Shown in pieces: positions 34,088-43,734 of a stretch of 64,000 nt of DNA. The first letter of the stretch is position 1; each line of letters begins with the position of its first letter. This stretch comes from Shinella sp. PSBB067. GTDB lineage: Bacteria > Pseudomonadota > Alphaproteobacteria > Rhizobiales > Rhizobiaceae. The stretch lies in contig NZ_CP069305.1 of NCBI RefSeq assembly GCF_016839145.1, positions 44,568 through 108,567 of the forward strand, given 5' to 3'. Under the pieces are notes generated by a model. The model made no database searches and was not told where the DNA came from. It was given only the letters and a program-made list of their open reading frames with translations. The position numbers and the translations under genes were made by a program.

Positions 34088-35395
34088 ATGCTTAGCGTTC
34101 TTCAAAACCGAACCTACCGGCACCTCTTCCTCGCGCAGGTCATCGCCCTCATCGGGACGGGGCTTGCAACGGTCGCCCTCGGGCTGCTTGCCTACGATCT
34201 TGCCGGCGCGAATGCCGGCGCCGTGCTCGGTACGGCGCTCGCCATCAAGATGATCGCCTATGTCGGCGTGGCGCCTGTCGCTGCCGCTTTCGCGGAGCGC
34301 CTGCCGCGCCGTACGATGCTCGTCACGCTGGATCTGATCCGCGCGGCGGTTGCTCTCGCGCTCCCCTTCGTTACCGAGGTCTGGCAGGTCTACGTGCTGA
34401 TCTTCGTGCTGCAATCGGCCTCCGCCGGCTTCACGCCGACCTTCCAGGCGACGATCCCCGATGTGCTACCCGACGAGAAGGAGTATACACGGGCTCTGTC
34501 GCTTTCTCGGCTGGCCTATGACCTTGAAAGCGTGATCAGCCCGATGCTGGCCGCCGCGCTGCTGACGGTGATCAGCTTCCACAGTCTGTTTGCCGGAACT
34601 GTCGTCGGCTTCCTAATCTCGGCTGCCCTGGTGGTGTTGGTTTCTCTCCCAAGCCCCAAGGCGACGGCGCCGCGCGGCATCTATGACCGCACGACAAGGG
34701 GACTGCGCATTTATCTCGCGACGCCGCGCCTGCGCGGGCTGCTCGCCCTCAACCTCGCCGTCGCCGCCGCCAGTGCCATGGTCATCGTGAACACGGTAGT
34801 ATTGGTTCAGGCCGGCTTCGGCCTCAGCCAGCGGGCAACAGCGCTGGCATTGGCAGCCTTCGGCGGTGGATCGATGGTCGCCGCCCTGCTGCTGCCACGC
34901 CTTCTCGACGACGTTCCGGACCGTAGGGCCATGCTTGCCGGGGCATCCGTTCTCGTGGCCGGCCTCTTCGTCGGTGCCACCGTCCCAGCCTACGGGTTCC
35001 TTCTTCCTCTGTGGTTCGTTCTCGGTCTTGGCTACTCCCTGGCTCAGACTCCGTCTGGCCGTCTGCTTCGCCGCTCCTCGCAGCCTGAGGACCGGCCGGC
35101 ATTGTTTGCGGCGCAGTTTGCACTTTCCCATGCCTGCTGGCTGATAACCTATCCGGTCGCGGGATGGCTTGGTGCAAAGGCTGGGCTTTCGGTCACCTTC
35201 GTCGCTCTTGGCATTCTCGCCCTTCTTGCGGTCATGCTCGCGGCCCGCGTTTGGCCTGACCATGATCCGGAGGAAATCGACCACGAACACGATGAGCTCG
35301 AGCCGGATCATCCCCATCTCGCCGGCGGCGGACACCGCCACCGCCACGCCTATGTCATCGACGGCGACCATACTGAATGGCCGCGTTCGATATGA
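34088..35395 (+). CDS. MFS transporter with His-rich tail, NreB-like
   Basis: A 435-residue major facilitator with about twelve membrane segments; the cytoplasmic loop AERLPRRTMLV is the MFS motif A position. The C-terminal 45 residues are rich in H, D and E (DHDPEEIDHEHDELEPDHPH...GGHRHRHAYVIDGDH), a feature described for the nickel-resistance exporter NreB. The start is 16 bases after rcnA; sequence upstream in frame overlaps rcnA. Probably a second Ni/Co exporter in the same transcript. Confidence 0.82.
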   Translation: MLSVLQNRTYRHLFLAQVIALIGTGLATVALGLLAYDLAGANAGAVLGTALAIKMIAYVGVAPVAAAFAERLPRRTMLVTLDLIRAAVALALPFVTEVWQVYVLIFVLQSASAGFTPTFQATIPDVLPDEKEYTRALSLSRLAYDLESVISPMLAAALLTVISFHSLFAGTVVGFLISAALVVLVSLPSPKATAPRGIYDRTTRGLRIYLATPRLRGLLALNLAVAAASAMVIVNTVVLVQAGFGLSQRATALALAAFGGGSMVAALLLPRLLDDVPDRRAMLAGASVLVAGLFVGATVPAYGFLLPLWFVLGLGYSLAQTPSGRLLRRSSQPEDRPALFAAQFALSHACWLITYPVAGWLGAKAGLSVTFVALGILALLAVMLAARVWPDHDPEEIDHEHDELEPDHPHLAGGGHRHRHAYVIDGDHTEWPRSI

Positions 35396-35423
35396 GGAAA
35401 CGGTCGCGGGCCGGCGGGTCCCC

Positions 35424-35864
35424 ATGAATGCGCTCGCCGCCTATGGCGGGCTGTTCCTCGTCGCACTGGCCGCTGCGACGATCCTACCGATGCAGTCCGA
35501 GGCGGCTTTGGCGGGCCTCCTGTTGATGGAGACCTATTCGGTGTGGCTGCTGCTTGCTGTCGCCAGCGCGGGCAATGTGCTGGGGTCGTTGATCAACTGG
35601 CTTCTCGGGCGCGGCCTTGAGCGTTTCCGGGACCGGCGCTGGTTTCCGGTGGGACCAGCGGCACTCGATCGTGCACAGGACTGGTATCAGCGCTACGGAA
35701 AGTGGTCACTCCTGCTCAGCTGGGTGCCAGTGATCGGCGATCCGTTGACTGTCGTGGCGGGTGTGCTGCGCGAACCGTTGCCGGGTTTCCTGGCTTTGGT
35801 TGCCGTAGCCAAAGTGGGGCGTTATCTGGTCGTGGCGACCATCACCCTGGGCCTGTCGTCATGA
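35424..35864 (+). CDS. YqaA/DedA-like small membrane protein
   Basis: A 146-residue protein with about four hydrophobic segments and the pattern ASAGNVLGSLINWLLGRG...LDRAQDWYQRYGKWSLLLSWVPVIGDPLTVVAGVL, which matches YqaA (SNARE-associated/DedA-like). Starts 28 bases after the MFS gene and overlaps the next by four bases (ATGA). Role in membrane homeostasis is suggested for the family; its job here is unknown. Confidence 0.75.
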   Translation: MNALAAYGGLFLVALAAATILPMQSEAALAGLLLMETYSVWLLLAVASAGNVLGSLINWLLGRGLERFRDRRWFPVGPAALDRAQDWYQRYGKWSLLLSWVPVIGDPLTVVAGVLREPLPGFLALVAVAKVGRYLVVATITLGLSS

Positions 35865-36589
35865 TGAATTTGCTGCCCGATATTGTCGGCTTTCAACGCG
35901 CGGTCTACCTAGCCTTTGCCGAGCATATCAAGGCTTTCGCCGATGGTGGGGGTTGGGGTGCTTTGCTTTTCTATCTGCCGATGGGCATTCTGTTCGGTGC
36001 CACGCACGCGCTTGCGCCGGGTCATAGCAAGACGATCCTCGCCACCTATCTGGCAGGCTCTCCTCTCGGAATCCTACGCGGCCTCGCCGTTTCACTCGTG
36101 CTCTCTTTTACCCATGTGACGATGTCGGTGCTGATCGTGCTGCTCGCGCTCCCGCTCGTCTCCTTCTCCTCCTTCGCCAATCCCGGCCGCGCGCCTGTGC
36201 TGGAGGATTTAAGCCGCGGTTTGCTTGGCCTCATCGGTCTATGGATGCTGTATCGCGCCTTCCGCCGCAAGCCGCAGAGCCATAGAGAGGGCGAGGGGTT
36301 TGCCGTCGGCTTCACGGCGGGGCTGATCCCCTGTCCGCTGACCCTCTTCGTGATGACCTTCGCCGTGACGCGCGGCGTGCCGGAAGCCGGTGTTGCCTTC
36401 GCCGTCGTCATGATGCTTGGCGTCGCACTAACCCTTTCGGTTGTTGCGGTCGCATCAATTCTCTTTCGCAACGGCATGATCCATCTGCTCGAAAGCCGTG
36501 CCACCCTCCTTGAGCTCCTATCCCGTGTCGTCGAAGCAGCGGCCGGCTCCATTCTCATGCTGATTGCCGTGCGTGAGATGCTCGCGTGA
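35861..36589 (+). CDS. NicO-family nickel/cobalt transporter (second RcnA-like protein)
   Basis: A 242-residue membrane protein with THALAPGHSKTILATYLAG near the start and FTAGLIPCPLTLFVMTFAVTRG later, the NicO/RcnA family signatures. Unlike the protein at 32881 it has no His-rich insert. The ATG overlaps the YqaA-like stop. Likely part of the efflux operon dmeR - rcnA - MFS - yqaA - nicO (32592-36589). Confidence 0.82.
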   Translation: MMNLLPDIVGFQRAVYLAFAEHIKAFADGGGWGALLFYLPMGILFGATHALAPGHSKTILATYLAGSPLGILRGLAVSLVLSFTHVTMSVLIVLLALPLVSFSSFANPGRAPVLEDLSRGLLGLIGLWMLYRAFRRKPQSHREGEGFAVGFTAGLIPCPLTLFVMTFAVTRGVPEAGVAFAVVMMLGVALTLSVVAVASILFRNGMIHLLESRATLLELLSRVVEAAAGSILMLIAVREMLA

Positions 36590-36625
36590 TGTGCTGCCAA
36601 CTGTTCAACTGAGGTCTTAATACAA

Positions 36626-37684
36626 ATGCCGGCCGAGCGGCTCCTAAACCTGGACATGCTGAGATTCGTTTCAGCGATGCTCGTCGTTGTGCATCACTAT
36701 GCTTTCCGGATGCAGGTTACCGGTGAGGGCGGAGGAATCGGTTTCTCCGAAGTGTCCGATATAGCCATCTGGCTAGACACGGGCCTGCTCATATTCTTTG
36801 CGATATCCGGTTACGTCATAACGCTCTCGTCCGAGGGACGCACCGCGTTGGAATTTGCGATCGGTCGCTTCGCGCGATTGTGGCCGACGTTTGTGCTCTG
36901 TGCATCAATCACGGCCATTGTCCTGTACAATTGGCCGGTTCCAGGTCTTCCGGACCCGACAATAAAGCAGTGGTTATCGCATGCTATCATAAATTCACGG
37001 CTCCTGGGGCAGCCTTTCCTTGATGGGGCCTACTGGACGATAGCCTATGAAATCATCTTCTATGGATGGGTTTTCGTGCTCATGGCGGCCGGATGGTTTC
37101 ACCGCTTCTGGAAGCTCATTGTTTTCCTATGGGTTCTACTGTCCGCCCTAAACGAATTTCACATCGACAGTGAAATTCTTCGAAAGCTATTGATCACAGA
37201 GTATTCCGGCTATTTTGCTTTCGGGATGACGCTCTACAAGGTTCGCTATGGCGCAGGGGTGTCGGCGATGAGCGTTCTTGTTTTGTCGATCCTACTGGCT
37301 TGCCTTACGCCGTTTTTTGTAGAGCCTAAGAACTTCGAGATCTATGGTATTTATCGAGACAATTTCGGTCTTGCTCTGATCGGACCGATATCCCTTGTTT
37401 GCGTGGCAGTTTGTGTCCTGACGCCAAGCCTCTCCGTTTCGCCCGGTGCGGCCACTATTGTCGGTGGTTTGACCTATCCTCTGTATTTGCTTCATCAGAA
37501 TATTGGGTATTCGGTGTTTGCGCGTTTTGGAGCCGAAAGCGGACGATGGTCTGTCGGTGCACTACTTCTGTTGAGCTTGCTGTTCATTTGTTGGCTTATC
37601 GCGCGCTTCTTTGAGCCGCTAAGCCGCAGGTTCATCAAACGATGGGCGAGTGCCCAAATCTCTTTCGGCGTGCATGAGAGATGA
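36626..37684 (+). CDS. Acyltransferase family 3 (OafA/YrhL-like) membrane protein
   Basis: A 352-residue integral membrane acyltransferase with about ten hydrophobic segments. The N-terminal LDMLRFVSAMLVVVHHYAFRM carries the family's conserved histidine after the first helix; later blocks (FAIGRFARLWPTFV, LDGAYWTIAYEIIFYGW, LYLLHQNIGY) are typical. Such enzymes acetylate polysaccharides or lipids. Lower GC than the metal operon upstream. No glycosyltransferases are nearby, so the acceptor is unknown. Confidence 0.85.
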   Translation: MPAERLLNLDMLRFVSAMLVVVHHYAFRMQVTGEGGGIGFSEVSDIAIWLDTGLLIFFAISGYVITLSSEGRTALEFAIGRFARLWPTFVLCASITAIVLYNWPVPGLPDPTIKQWLSHAIINSRLLGQPFLDGAYWTIAYEIIFYGWVFVLMAAGWFHRFWKLIVFLWVLLSALNEFHIDSEILRKLLITEYSGYFAFGMTLYKVRYGAGVSAMSVLVLSILLACLTPFFVEPKNFEIYGIYRDNFGLALIGPISLVCVAVCVLTPSLSVSPGAATIVGGLTYPLYLLHQNIGYSVFARFGAESGRWSVGALLLLSLLFICWLIARFFEPLSRRFIKRWASAQISFGVHER

Positions 37685-37957
37685 AGCCTACCTGTATGCG
37701 GCTTGGATGGGAGGTTTAGTGCCTGATATCATGCGCTACATGGACTTTAGATACTTTGAGTTCGCACGGCGGGAACATTTGGGCTCAAACGCCCACTTCT
37801 TGGAAGGGCCAGACAGCCAATGGCCCTATGTGGATTGCTCCTCAAGTGCGCAGCTAACGTTCACAACTAGAAATCATGTGCTTAGGTTCTTTTCATAAAA
37901 TGTTGGCGGTTCGATTCCTTTCAAGAGCTTTGCCAACTCAGCTCCAGCCTGATTTTG
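37685..37957. other. Intergenic stretch between convergent genes
   Basis: About 270 bases between the acyltransferase and the alpha/beta hydrolase stops. I see no supported gene or strong terminator. An 82-residue frame overlapping the acyltransferase end has no features. Confidence 0.4.
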
Positions 37958-38959
37958 TCAGCGCGACACGAACCGATTCAAGCTCAGACCCGCCTGAAAA
38001 ATGTAAGGCGGTATGCCGAGTGAGTAGTGACCACAGTTCAATTGCAAGACAGTCGGCCTTCCACCAGCCCCGGTCAGTTTCTGCATGAAGCTTGCTGATA
38101 GCTCTGATAGAATCACCTTGTCTCTCTTCGCCAGAACAACGTGAAGATCGAGACCCGGCCTTGCCAAACGCTTCACGTAGTTCTCCATGCCCATTGGGCC
38201 CCAGGCCTTGCGGAGTTCTGCCAGCTCAATAGTTGGTTCGAAGTTGTCTCGTATTGAGCGTGTAGCGCGGCCGGTCCAAACCATATCTGCCAGGCTTCCA
38301 GCCGTCAGGAACAATGAAGCTTTCGAAACAGTCGGCTCATGTGCGGCGATGAGCCCCGCGACCCATGAGCCCAAGCTCACGCCGAGAATAGATATCTGTT
38401 TGTAGCCTTTGCTCCTCAGCCAACGGATAAGTTTTCGCCCATCCAGAACGGCCTGTCTGATCGATTGAATCGTTCGGCCGAGACTTGCGCTGAGCATGTA
38501 ATCGGCATGCGTGGAGCCTGGGCGACTACGCTCGAAGTGATACGGCATGGCAATCTCCACAACGGTAATGCCACGCCGCGAAAGGTATCTGGCGAGTTGG
38601 CTATTTCGCGCCCTCGCGTTCCAATGATGAAAAACCACCAGTGCGTGATCAAGCGATCCACTTTCGGTGATCTTCGCCCAAACGGTGTTGTTTTCCTCAA
38701 TGTCGGTTATGATATCTGAGGGAAATTTTAGCCATTCATCTTGTGTCTGAAACCCTTGGTCAACTTCATTGGGTCGTTCAAAGAACGATTGATCTGTCAG
38801 CGTCTTGTCTGCAAGGGCACAGAATTCCTCGATGCTCCGAACCTTGCCAGTTCCGGGAAAGGCGAGTTCCGCGTCGAGTGCGAAGGCAGTTGCGTGCTTC
38901 CCTTCCTCGCCACGCCGCGCCCGCTGCTCATCCCATCGATCTAGCCATTTATGATACAT
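37958..38959 (-). CDS. Alpha/beta hydrolase family protein
   Basis: A 333-residue hydrolase. The nucleophile elbow is GVSLGSW with serine 195; HHWNARARNSQLARYLSRRGITVVEIAMPYHFERSRP looks like the dienelactone-hydrolase-type core and NCGHYSLG near the end supplies the histidine. The gene begins inside the last 11 bases of the membrane-protein gene, so the two are translationally linked. Substrate unknown. Confidence 0.75.
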   Translation of the reverse strand: MYHKWLDRWDEQRARRGEEGKHATAFALDAELAFPGTGKVRSIEEFCALADKTLTDQSFFERPNEVDQGFQTQDEWLKFPSDIITDIEENNTVWAKITESGSLDHALVVFHHWNARARNSQLARYLSRRGITVVEIAMPYHFERSRPGSTHADYMLSASLGRTIQSIRQAVLDGRKLIRWLRSKGYKQISILGVSLGSWVAGLIAAHEPTVSKASLFLTAGSLADMVWTGRATRSIRDNFEPTIELAELRKAWGPMGMENYVKRLARPGLDLHVVLAKRDKVILSELSASFMQKLTGAGGRPTVLQLNCGHYSLGIPPYIFQAGLSLNRFVSR

Positions 38960-40565
38960 TTATCTTGGCCCCAAAACCGCATCCTCGCCATGTTCCGAAC
39001 CCTGGATTAAACAAACCATAGAGCGCAGAAAGCACTGATAGCGCCAGAAGTATCGAGAAGCCAGGGAACGCATCGATCAACAGATACGATCCAATAAGAA
39101 GGGCTACGACCGTCGACATTATCCATAGAGTCTTTCGAAGCTGGATGTCCAACCCGATACGAACACAAGCGAACAAGAATACAATGCTCGTCGAAACAAC
39201 GATGAGGAGGCTACTATAGTGCGTCGGCATTCTATATCCGGTTTCGAGGTTCGGACTAATCCGTCCATGTAGGACTGAGGACATGTCGCTGATCAACCAC
39301 ACAGCGATGTTCCGACTAGCTGATGTGAGATAAGAGCTTTGGCCCTTCATGCATATAGCGACCATGATACCCAACGCAGTGCATCGGAAAATCCCACTCA
39401 TGGTTTTGAAGGCGATCTCGTTGATCTCGCAAAGTTGATGTCCATGTGTCCGAAGTTTCAGTTTCCTCGTAATTGTCGAGAAATCATGGGCGATGGTGTA
39501 GAGCAGAATTAGGCCAACAAAGAAAATATAAAAGCAAATCGCCATATACGAGTAGGCGAGGCCTGTAAAAATGATCTCCTCAGGCACAGATATGATGTCC
39601 GGGCGCACGATCGCTATTTTACCCCAATCTATCGCATAGTCGCCTCCACCTTTCATCAATGGAAGAAGACACACTTCGACCCACTGGATCACTCCCGCGA
39701 ATACGATACAAACAAGAAAAACAGCCCAGTAAGTGAAGGAAGAACTTGCGACAATGCGCGCCCATCCGTTCAGGCTTTCGACCTGATCGCGTGGCGCTCC
39801 AACCGTAAAGCGCCCCTCAGATTTCCAAAAGACGAGAAGGTCTATCGTAAAAGCCAGAAACAGCGGCAGCACCACCAGGAAAACGAAAGTCCAGTTCGGC
39901 GCCCAAAGAAATCCGACCTGCTTTGCGACTCCGTCCATCCGTTCGACATTTGCGCTGTGAATACCAGTCACATAGGACAAAAAGCCAAGGGCGGTGGCGC
40001 CCGCAAATACCGCTGCGGGCAGGTTCAACGGGGATCCCTTGCTGAAGAGCGCCTCAGATCTCATCGCCAGCCCGAAAGGACGGATTTTTCCACCGGTGGC
40101 ATGGGCAAATTGCACCAGTCCTGTCGCGGACTCGAGGCCGTCGATCCCGATTGCGGCGGGTGCCAAATCCCGGCCTTCGAATGGCGTACTTCCCGTGTCC
40201 CGCTTCCCGTAGCGCCTCTTGACCGTCAGTCGAGCTTGCGCCGCGCTCAGTTCCATCTGCCATTCGCTGGTTGCGGCCGGATCATCGCATCCGAAAATCC
40301 TCGCTAGCCACCGGATGTTGGCGGTGCTGATTCCTTTGTCATTTTCCTGGAACCAAAGCTGCACCGTGCGCAAGTCGACCCCGATGCGGTTCGAATCAAT
40401 TTCCGAAATCGCCGTTGCAAGAAGCTCTGGCGTCCACGGTCCCGCGGGAAATCCATCGCTTCCTAAAGGCCGTCCCGCTCCCGCGGCGGCCAATCGTTTG
40501 AAGAGTTCTTTGAAATCGCTCCCGTCCTTCGGCGGCGGGAGAAAAAACTTTCCATTGTTCAACAA
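38949..40565 (-). CDS. Multi-pass membrane protein with N-terminal DNA-binding-like domain (RcgA-like)
   Basis: A 538-residue protein. Residues 40-115 (LLATAISEIDSNRIGVDLRTVQLWFQENDKGISTANIRWLARIFGCDDP) look like an XRE/phage-type HTH domain. From about residue 185 on there are eight or so hydrophobic segments. This fusion is reminiscent of the 'RcgA family putative transporter' annotation in rhizobia; I am not certain. It overlaps the hydrolase gene by 11 bases. It could sense at the membrane and regulate, or the HTH may be a protein-binding domain. Confidence 0.55.
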   Translation of the reverse strand: MLNNGKFFLPPPKDGSDFKELFKRLAAAGAGRPLGSDGFPAGPWTPELLATAISEIDSNRIGVDLRTVQLWFQENDKGISTANIRWLARIFGCDDPAATSEWQMELSAAQARLTVKRRYGKRDTGSTPFEGRDLAPAAIGIDGLESATGLVQFAHATGGKIRPFGLAMRSEALFSKGSPLNLPAAVFAGATALGFLSYVTGIHSANVERMDGVAKQVGFLWAPNWTFVFLVVLPLFLAFTIDLLVFWKSEGRFTVGAPRDQVESLNGWARIVASSSFTYWAVFLVCIVFAGVIQWVEVCLLPLMKGGGDYAIDWGKIAIVRPDIISVPEEIIFTGLAYSYMAICFYIFFVGLILLYTIAHDFSTITRKLKLRTHGHQLCEINEIAFKTMSGIFRCTALGIMVAICMKGQSSYLTSASRNIAVWLISDMSSVLHGRISPNLETGYRMPTHYSSLLIVVSTSIVFLFACVRIGLDIQLRKTLWIMSTVVALLIGSYLLIDAFPGFSILLALSVLSALYGLFNPGFGTWRGCGFGAKINVS

Positions 40566-40576
40566 GGACTTATCGC

Positions 40577-40620
40577 CTCGCGTTTCGTTTCGTTTCGCTC
40601 GATTTCGTGTCGTGTCGTGG
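40577..40620. repeat. Short tandem TTTCG and GTGTC repeats
   Basis: TTTCG is repeated three times (40578-40595, with one variant) followed by GTGTC repeats up to 40620, directly before the start of the minus-strand membrane-protein gene. Low-complexity DNA of this kind can vary in copy number. Confidence 0.5.
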
Positions 40621-40762
40621 CTTCGCCTCCAAAAAGAGGCGTAGTCCCAAAGCGCTGGATACCCACGACGCTGCGGGACGATCGCGCCGCGCCGGCGGTA
40701 TGTGACAGATGATTGTGTTTTCTCGTGGTCCTAAACTCTGAATATTCAAGGAGGCGAAGTGA

Positions 40763-41536
40763 ATGATGGAACGGCATGTGGATAAGCCTCTGCTCGGGCA
40801 GACAATCCTGGTCACCGGCGCCTCCGGCGGCATAGGGGCGGCTATTGTCGAGCGCGTCGCCCTGGAGGGCGGACGGCCGATCATTCATTATTGCCAGGAC
40901 GAGCATAAGGCGGAGACACTGTTAGACCGGATCGACGGCAACGGCCTTCTTCTTCAAGCCGATCTGTCTGACGTCGACGGCCCGTTCGAACTATGGCGGA
41001 AAGCCGTCGACTATGCTGGCCGTGTTCACGGCCTCGTCAACAATGCCGGCATCCGTACCGAAATCTCCATTGAAAGTCCGCCCGGAGAATGGAGAGCGGC
41101 GTGGCAGAACGAGTTCCAGGTTAATTTTTTCGCCGCCGCCGATCTTTGCAAGGAAGCCCTCCAGCATTTCAGAACCGAAGGGGGAGGGCGCATTGTGAAC
41201 ATAGCCAGCCGGGCCGGACAGCGCGGGAGCGCGTCCGATTCCATCCCCTATGGTGCTGCGAACGCGGCAATGATCAATCTCACCAAATCTATCGCCCGCA
41301 GTTTTGGTCGCGAGGGCGCATCCGCGGTGTGTATCGCACCAGGGCTGGTTCGAACAGGCATGGCTGAACACTACATTGCGGCGCAAAGCAGGGAGGCGGC
41401 GATGGGCGAGATACCGGTGGGCGATATGGCCGAGCCCAGAGAAGTTGCGGAACTTGTCGCCTTCGTGCTGCGCTATGGCCAGGACTCGCTAAACGGCGCG
41501 ACGCTTGACGTCAACGGCGGCAGTCACATTCGTTGA
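40763..41536 (+). CDS. SDR-family oxidoreductase lacking the catalytic lysine
   Basis: A 257-residue Rossmann-fold protein with the nucleotide motif TGASGGIG, NNAG and a C-terminal NGATLDVNGG. The active-site pair YxxxK reads YGAAN, with tyrosine 163 but asparagine 167 in place of lysine. It may be inactive as a dehydrogenase or use another mechanism. AGGAGG lies eight bases before the ATG. It stands alone between the membrane-protein operon and the secretion operon. Confidence 0.85.
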   Translation: MMERHVDKPLLGQTILVTGASGGIGAAIVERVALEGGRPIIHYCQDEHKAETLLDRIDGNGLLLQADLSDVDGPFELWRKAVDYAGRVHGLVNNAGIRTEISIESPPGEWRAAWQNEFQVNFFAAADLCKEALQHFRTEGGGRIVNIASRAGQRGSASDSIPYGAANAAMINLTKSIARSFGREGASAVCIAPGLVRTGMAEHYIAAQSREAAMGEIPVGDMAEPREVAELVAFVLRYGQDSLNGATLDVNGGSHIR

Positions 41537-41619
41537 TCCAAAGGCTTCGTCGCCGCTATGGGGACAAAGGTACTGTGGCGGTCCGTCTCTATCGGTGGCG
41601 ATATGCGACACGGGTGGAG

Positions 41620-43734
41620 CTATCTATCGGAAAAGGCCGACGCTATCTCTTTCTGGACCTTTTTGGCCGCCCGCTTCTTCGCGGGTGCGTTTTCGAGGAA
41701 GGTCAGGATTTTCTCCAGCGACTTTTCCGCGTCGGTCCTTCGCTGGGCGCTTCTTTTCATGGCAGATTTGAAGTCCGGCCCGCCGGCGGGTGCATCCGTG
41801 ATAGCCGATCCCTCGCGATGTTCTGATTGATGTGGAGCCGGCGCGGGTTCCAAGAGAACTTCAGGATTCCTAGTCGTCGACGACGTCGCGGCGGCCGAAC
41901 ACCTTGCGGCAAACTTCGCTCCGGCAGTTGCAAGAGTGGGGCCGTCTGCGGATGCATTGCTCTCGAGAGCCAATTCGGAGAAAGGCGTTGCGGTTCCGAC
42001 GATCGATTGCGCTTTTTGCGCCCGGACGCGCAACCACGCCCGCCTTATCAACTCGCCGTCAGCATAGTAGAAATTGCGCACGCCGAAGATCGGCTGCTGA
42101 TTGCGCAGCTTAATGACGCATCGGGTCTCGTTCATTGCACCAAGCTCGTCGGGCCGCATGAGGGGGCGCATCGTGGTCTTGTGCGACATGGTGGCGCCCT
42201 TGCGATCGAAGAGGGTGATACCTGTCGAAACCGCCTTGTCGACCGTCACCTCCTTCCGTTCGCCGAGGAGCTGCGAGACATAGCGCTGATCCTCCGGGTC
42301 CTGGGCGCCGAGGAAGATTTGTGCGCGTGCCGAATTCACCAGCGTCTGCCGGCCCTCTCGTGTGTAGACGTTGTCGATCGAGCGCAGGGACTGGACGAAG
42401 AACCAGCAAGGAATACCATAACCGCCGAGGACAGTGGCAACGTTCAGGGCGTTTTCCAGCTTGCCGAGGTTCTGGAATTCATCGAGCAGCACCAGCACGC
42501 GGCGTTCGCCGCGCTTCATCATGTTGCGGGACATGTAGTCCATGAACTGAACCATCAGCACGTTGAAGATCGGCCCGATCGAAGCGATCTGCTGGATACG
42601 GAAATCCAGATAGAGGCTCATGTTTTCGCGCCGCATCGCCCGGATGTCGAAGGTCGACCGCGCCGTCGCACGTAGGATTCGGTTATTCTTGAACGGCCGC
42701 ACGGCGGCGGCGAGCGATCCATAGACGCCGTCGAACTGTTTGCTGGCCATGACGGCGAAACGGGCAAGGGTGGTATAGGTAAAGGAGCTGATCCACGCGG
42801 CGCGAAGCTCAGGATTGGCAACTTCCCCCAGCCATTCGCGCAGCGGCTGATCGCCACCCTCGACGACATTGAGGACGGTTCCGAGATTCTTGTCCTTATC
42901 GAGAATATCGGGGTTTTCCAGCACCCAGGATGTGACGCCGGCAAACAGCGCGCGAGCATCGGAGATCCAGTAAGCATCGCCCTTCGGTGTCGGCAGCAGA
43001 GCGGTCGCGATCGAGTTGATGTCGATATCGCGCTGGTCCGGATCGATGGCCACGAAATCCAGCGGATTATAGCATTCGGTGTCGCCATTCTCATCCGCCG
43101 GAGAGAACCGCAGCACGCGCGAGAATTTCGAGCGATAGCCGGCCGTCGCCTCATAGGTCTCGCCGCGCATGTCGAGCACGACGATGCTATCAGGCCAGAG
43201 CAGGCAATTCGGAACGATCAGTGAGGCGCCCTTACCCGATCGCGGCGGGCCGATGACGAACCCGCCGACGTCATCGCCATCGATCCAGAGCTTCTTGCCG
43301 CCGAACAGCATGGGCTTCAAGAACCGCCGCCGGCCGGACCCGCGCTGCGTGAAGCCACCCGGAACCTTGATCAGGCTACCACCGATCCGGCCGACGAACA
43401 CGCCGCCCGTCCGGGTAAGCCCGAGGGTCCGCGCTTCCAGCGGGCTCAGAAACCGCGCGTCCGTCGATTTCTTCCTGCCGGTCATCGCGGTGATGAGCAT
43501 TGCGAAGCCAGCAACCGCGCCAGCGCAAGCCGCAATCGCAGGCCGATGCCAGTCGCCGGTGGCGAGGTCGAGACGCGCCGCTCGATAAGATGCGAGCATA
43601 TCGTCCTGCAGCGCCTGGAACATCCAGGTCGAGTTGTCGAAGGCGTAATAGAGGACGGCATAGGCAAGCGAGGAGACGAAGGCCGCCATCGCAGCCGCGA
43701 TCACCAGTCCGAACAGCAGGATCGCCGGGTTCAC
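41620..43734 (-). CDS. virD4: Type IV coupling protein, VirD4/TraG family
   Basis: A 704-residue ATPase that would recruit the DNA-protein substrate to the channel. Two N-terminal membrane segments are followed by Walker A GPPRSGKG (residues 162-169), and later VLVLLDEFQNLGK as Walker B. The last 150 residues are low-complexity and basic. The stop of virB11 overlaps its start by four bases (ATGA). It is the last gene of the minus-strand secretion operon. No relaxase gene is adjacent. Confidence 0.93.
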   Translation of the reverse strand: MNPAILLFGLVIAAAMAAFVSSLAYAVLYYAFDNSTWMFQALQDDMLASYRAARLDLATGDWHRPAIAACAGAVAGFAMLITAMTGRKKSTDARFLSPLEARTLGLTRTGGVFVGRIGGSLIKVPGGFTQRGSGRRRFLKPMLFGGKKLWIDGDDVGGFVIGPPRSGKGASLIVPNCLLWPDSIVVLDMRGETYEATAGYRSKFSRVLRFSPADENGDTECYNPLDFVAIDPDQRDIDINSIATALLPTPKGDAYWISDARALFAGVTSWVLENPDILDKDKNLGTVLNVVEGGDQPLREWLGEVANPELRAAWISSFTYTTLARFAVMASKQFDGVYGSLAAAVRPFKNNRILRATARSTFDIRAMRRENMSLYLDFRIQQIASIGPIFNVLMVQFMDYMSRNMMKRGERRVLVLLDEFQNLGKLENALNVATVLGGYGIPCWFFVQSLRSIDNVYTREGRQTLVNSARAQIFLGAQDPEDQRYVSQLLGERKEVTVDKAVSTGITLFDRKGATMSHKTTMRPLMRPDELGAMNETRCVIKLRNQQPIFGVRNFYYADGELIRRAWLRVRAQKAQSIVGTATPFSELALESNASADGPTLATAGAKFAARCSAAATSSTTRNPEVLLEPAPAPHQSEHREGSAITDAPAGGPDFKSAMKRSAQRRTDAEKSLEKILTFLENAPAKKRAAKKVQKEIASAFSDR

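Noticed and set aside
37650..37898. 82-residue frame overlapping the acyltransferase end
   Set aside because: It overlaps a well-supported gene and shows no protein features.
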